Position numbers and translations under genes: made by a program
Source of the DNA: Clostridiales bacterium
Lineage (GTDB): Bacteria; Bacillota; Clostridia; Oscillospirales; Ruminococcaceae
Direction: 5' to 3'
Length of the DNA: 16,411 nt
Assembly: GCA_029007575.1 (NCBI GenBank)
Contig: JAQXIB010000308.1
Location: 1 to 16,411, forward strand
In this document: piece by piece, positions 14,838 through 16,411 of the stretch
Layout of the letters: every line of letters starts with the position of its first letter
How positions within the stretch are numbered: the stretch's first letter is position 1
The notes under the pieces: generated by a model
What the model saw: the letters and a program-made list of their open reading frames with translations, nothing else
Databases searched by the model: none
Told to the model about the DNA's origin: nothing

Positions 14838-14856
14838 TTCGGGACGTCGTCCCGAA
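14838..14856 (+). repeat. 8-bp hairpin just upstream of the frr start
   Basis: TTCGGGAC (14838-14845) pairs with GTCCCGAA (14849-14856) over a 3-nt loop. It ends about 22 nt before the frr ATG and could affect ribosome access. The 194-nt pyrH-frr gap also contains a CGGCAA-A-TTGCCG palindrome near 14738-14750. Confidence 0.6.
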
Positions 14857-14877
14857 GAAAGGATGAAGGTGAACGGT

Positions 14878-15432
14878 ATGAAAGAACAAATGAAGGTCAC
14901 AGAGGAAAAAATGAAAAAGTCCCTGCAGGTGCTGGCGAGTGATTATGCTGCAATCCGTGCGGGACGGGCAAATCCGGCGGTACTGGATAAAATTCTGGTC
15001 GATTATTACGGAGCGCCCACTCCAATTCCGCAGATGGCTGCTGTTTCGGTAGCAGAGGCGAGAGTTTTGGTGGTTCAGCCTTGGGATTTGTCCACCCTCA
15101 AGTCGATTGAAAAAGCGATCCAGACCTCTGATTTGGGTATCAACCCGACCAATGACGGAAAAGTTTTACGGATCGCGTTCCCGCAGTTGACCGAGGAGCG
15201 CCGCCGTGATATCGTCAAGGAAGTCAGCAAGCTCTGTGAGGAAGCAAAGGTTGCGATTCGGAGCATTCGTCGGGACGCTATCGATAAGTTTAAAGCCATG
15301 AAAAAAGCGTCCGAAATCACCGAGGATGACCTCAAAGGCTGTGAAAAGGATGTTCAGGCGCTGACCGATAAATACTGCAAGGAAGCAGACGAGATGAGTG
15401 CCGCAAAAGAAAAAGAGATCATGTCAATCTGA
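14878..15432 (+). CDS. frr: Ribosome recycling factor
   Basis: 184 residues, matching the normal length of about 185. With EF-G it splits the post-termination 70S complex. Characteristic segments: IRAGRANPAVLDKILVDYYGAPTPI (three-helix-bundle hinge region), GINPTNDGKVLRIAFPQLTEERRRD, and a C-terminal helix with KEVSKLCEEAKVAIRSIRRDA and DKYCKEADEMSAAKEKEIMSI. Two starts are possible. The ATG at 14863 sits directly against AGAAAGG with no spacing, while the ATG at 14878 has AAGGTGA about 6 nt upstream and gives the family length; I chose the latter. It sits between pyrH and uppS, 22 nt before the latter. Confidence 0.96.
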   Translation: MKEQMKVTEEKMKKSLQVLASDYAAIRAGRANPAVLDKILVDYYGAPTPIPQMAAVSVAEARVLVVQPWDLSTLKSIEKAIQTSDLGINPTNDGKVLRIAFPQLTEERRRDIVKEVSKLCEEAKVAIRSIRRDAIDKFKAMKKASEITEDDLKGCEKDVQALTDKYCKEADEMSAAKEKEIMSI

Positions 15433-15454
15433 GCAGCATCGGGAGGGCATATGG

Positions 15455-16183
15455 ATGCTTTTTCATAAAAAACAAACGGGGCTGCCGGAGGTTTTGCCGG
15501 TCCACATCGGCATTATCATGGACGGCAACGGACGATGGGCAAAAAAACGGGGACTGCCCCGTTTTGCGGGACATAAAGCAGGTGCCGACACCTTTAAAAA
15601 GATTGCTCGTTATTGCAATCAAATCGGGATCAAATACTTGACGGTGTATGCGTTTTCTACCGAAAATTGGAAACGGCCGCAAAAAGAAGTGGAAGCGATC
15701 ATCGAACTGTTGCGGAACTATCTGCGGGATGCCGAAAATTATAAAAAAGAAAATATTCGGGTGCGGTTTATCGGAGATATTTCGGTGTTTGATGAAGAAA
15801 TTCGGACGAAAATCGCCGAGTCGCAATCGGAAAGCAAGGATTTTACCGGATTGAATCTGAACATCGCCATCAATTACGGCGGCAAGGATGAGATCGTGCA
15901 TGCCGCACGCTTGCTGGCGGAGGAAGCGGCACAGGGCAAGCTTCGCCCCGAGGAGATCGACGAATCGGCGGTGGAAGCACGGCTTTATACAAACGGACAG
16001 CCGAACGTTGATCTGGTGATCCGTCCGAGCGGGGAATACCGGCTGTCTAACTTTATGGTTTGGCAGTCCGCCTATGCGGAGTTTGTATTCATGAACGTGC
16101 TGTGGCCGGATTTTACCGAGAAGCATCTCAATGAGGCACTTTGGAAATATGCCAACCGCAATCGGCGGTTCGGCGGATTGTAA
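15455..16183 (+). CDS. uppS: Isoprenyl transferase (undecaprenyl diphosphate synthase)
   Basis: 242 residues. This cis-prenyltransferase condenses isopentenyl diphosphate onto farnesyl diphosphate to give undecaprenyl diphosphate, the lipid carrier for peptidoglycan. Visible motifs: HIGIIMDGNGRWAKKRGLPRFAGHKAG with catalytic Asp23, YAFSTENWKRP, LNIAINYGGKDEI, and DLVIRPSGEYRLSNFMVWQSAYAEFVF followed by LWPDF. The RPSGE form replaces the more common RTSGE; Pro at this position is a variant I believe also occurs in other clostridia. The start ATG 15455 has GGGAGG 8 nt upstream; the longer frame beginning at 15398 overlaps frr without a ribosome binding site. It is co-oriented with frr and cdsA. 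Confidence 0.96.
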   Translation: MLFHKKQTGLPEVLPVHIGIIMDGNGRWAKKRGLPRFAGHKAGADTFKKIARYCNQIGIKYLTVYAFSTENWKRPQKEVEAIIELLRNYLRDAENYKKENIRVRFIGDISVFDEEIRTKIAESQSESKDFTGLNLNIAINYGGKDEIVHAARLLAEEAAQGKLRPEEIDESAVEARLYTNGQPNVDLVIRPSGEYRLSNFMVWQSAYAEFVFMNVLWPDFTEKHLNEALWKYANRNRRFGGL

Positions 16184-16288
16184 AGAAAAGAATACGCGTT
16201 TCACATTCCATAAAAGACGGCAACTTATGTTTGTCAGATTAAACAGATAAGGAGCGGCGGTCGGAGCAGAGGACCGTTACTGTCAAAT
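16184..16288 (+). other. uppS-cdsA spacer
   Basis: 105 nt without a gene. It contains an AAGGAG sequence near 16249-16254 that is too far from the cdsA ATG to serve it, and a short CGGTC/GACCG inverted repeat near 16259-16276. No clear promoter was seen. Confidence 0.4.
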
Positions 16289-16411
16289 ATGAAACAAAGG
16301 ATCATCACTGCTGCAGTCGGCTTGGCACTGCTGTTAATCGTATTATTGTTTTTAAACACCCCGATTTTTAATATCGCAGTGGCATTGCTTGCATGTATGG
16401 CGGTTTTTGAA
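16289..16411 (+). CDS. cdsA: Phosphatidate cytidylyltransferase, N-terminal fragment (cut by window end)
   Basis: Only the first 41 codons are present. The translation begins MKQRIITAAVGLALLLIVLLFLN and continues with a second hydrophobic stretch ending in a glutamate, as at the start of CdsA, which makes CDP-diacylglycerol from phosphatidate and CTP in the membrane. Its position right after uppS in the pyrH-frr-uppS-cdsA cluster supports the call more strongly than the short sequence itself. The ATG is the only one in frame after a stop at 16211; AGAGGA lies about 15 nt upstream, a weak ribosome binding site. The frame runs open off the window edge. Confidence 0.85.
   Translation, partial: MKQRIITAAVGLALLLIVLLFLNTPIFNIAVALLACMAVFE

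Noticed and set aside
15419..16204. Long 261-codon open frame on the minus strand opposite uppS
   Set aside because: It is the antisense shadow of uppS, which has all family motifs. The shadow has no recognisable domain and no ribosome binding site.

Overview
The window looks like a core-genome stretch of a Bacillota bacterium of class Clostridia, most plausibly an Oscillospirales/Ruminococcaceae-like lineage. The evidence is strong GGAGG ribosome binding sites, several TTG starts, the pth-mfd and pyrH-frr-uppS-cdsA gene orders, a formate-tetrahydrofolate ligase, a YabE-like DUF348/G5/3D protein, and a yjdF gene behind a long structured leader. The genus-level placement is inference. No phage, plasmid, insertion-sequence, CRISPR, tRNA or rRNA genes were seen.

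Layout. Positions 1-126 are three abutting perfect inverted repeats. On the minus strand, 142-8582 carries (read right to left) a C_GCAxxG_C_C-family redox-type protein, a membrane-anchored G5/3D cell-wall protein with its own sigma-A promoter and terminator, yjdF with a candidate azaaromatic-sensing riboswitch, then pth and mfd as a translation/repair pair, and a parvulin-like foldase lipoprotein. Positions 8583-8985 hold no gene but contain a cassette of perfect hairpins bounded by two identical 28-nt copies of a hairpin. Positions 8986-13591 are a minus-strand run of fhs, rodA, rsmD, coaD and a small coiled-coil protein. Positions 13592-13975 form a divergent control region. From 13976 to the window end the plus strand carries pyrH, frr, uppS and the first 41 codons of cdsA.

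Functionally this is housekeeping. It covers ribosome recycling and peptidyl-tRNA rescue (frr, pth), 16S rRNA methylation (rsmD), transcription-coupled repair (mfd), UMP phosphorylation (pyrH), CoA and one-carbon metabolism (coaD, fhs), the lipid carrier for the cell wall and phospholipid precursors (uppS, cdsA), peptidoglycan polymerisation (rodA), wall remodelling (3D protein) and extracytoplasmic folding (PrsA-like).

The most interesting content is non-coding. The yjdF leader shows a detailed fold with an 8-bp anti-Shine-Dalgarno element. Intergenic spaces are crowded with short, nearly perfect palindromes, most of them lacking the U-tract of ordinary terminators. A tandem TGTTAC element lies just after the predicted start of transcription of the 3D-protein gene. 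I see no clear evidence of a wholly new multi-gene system.
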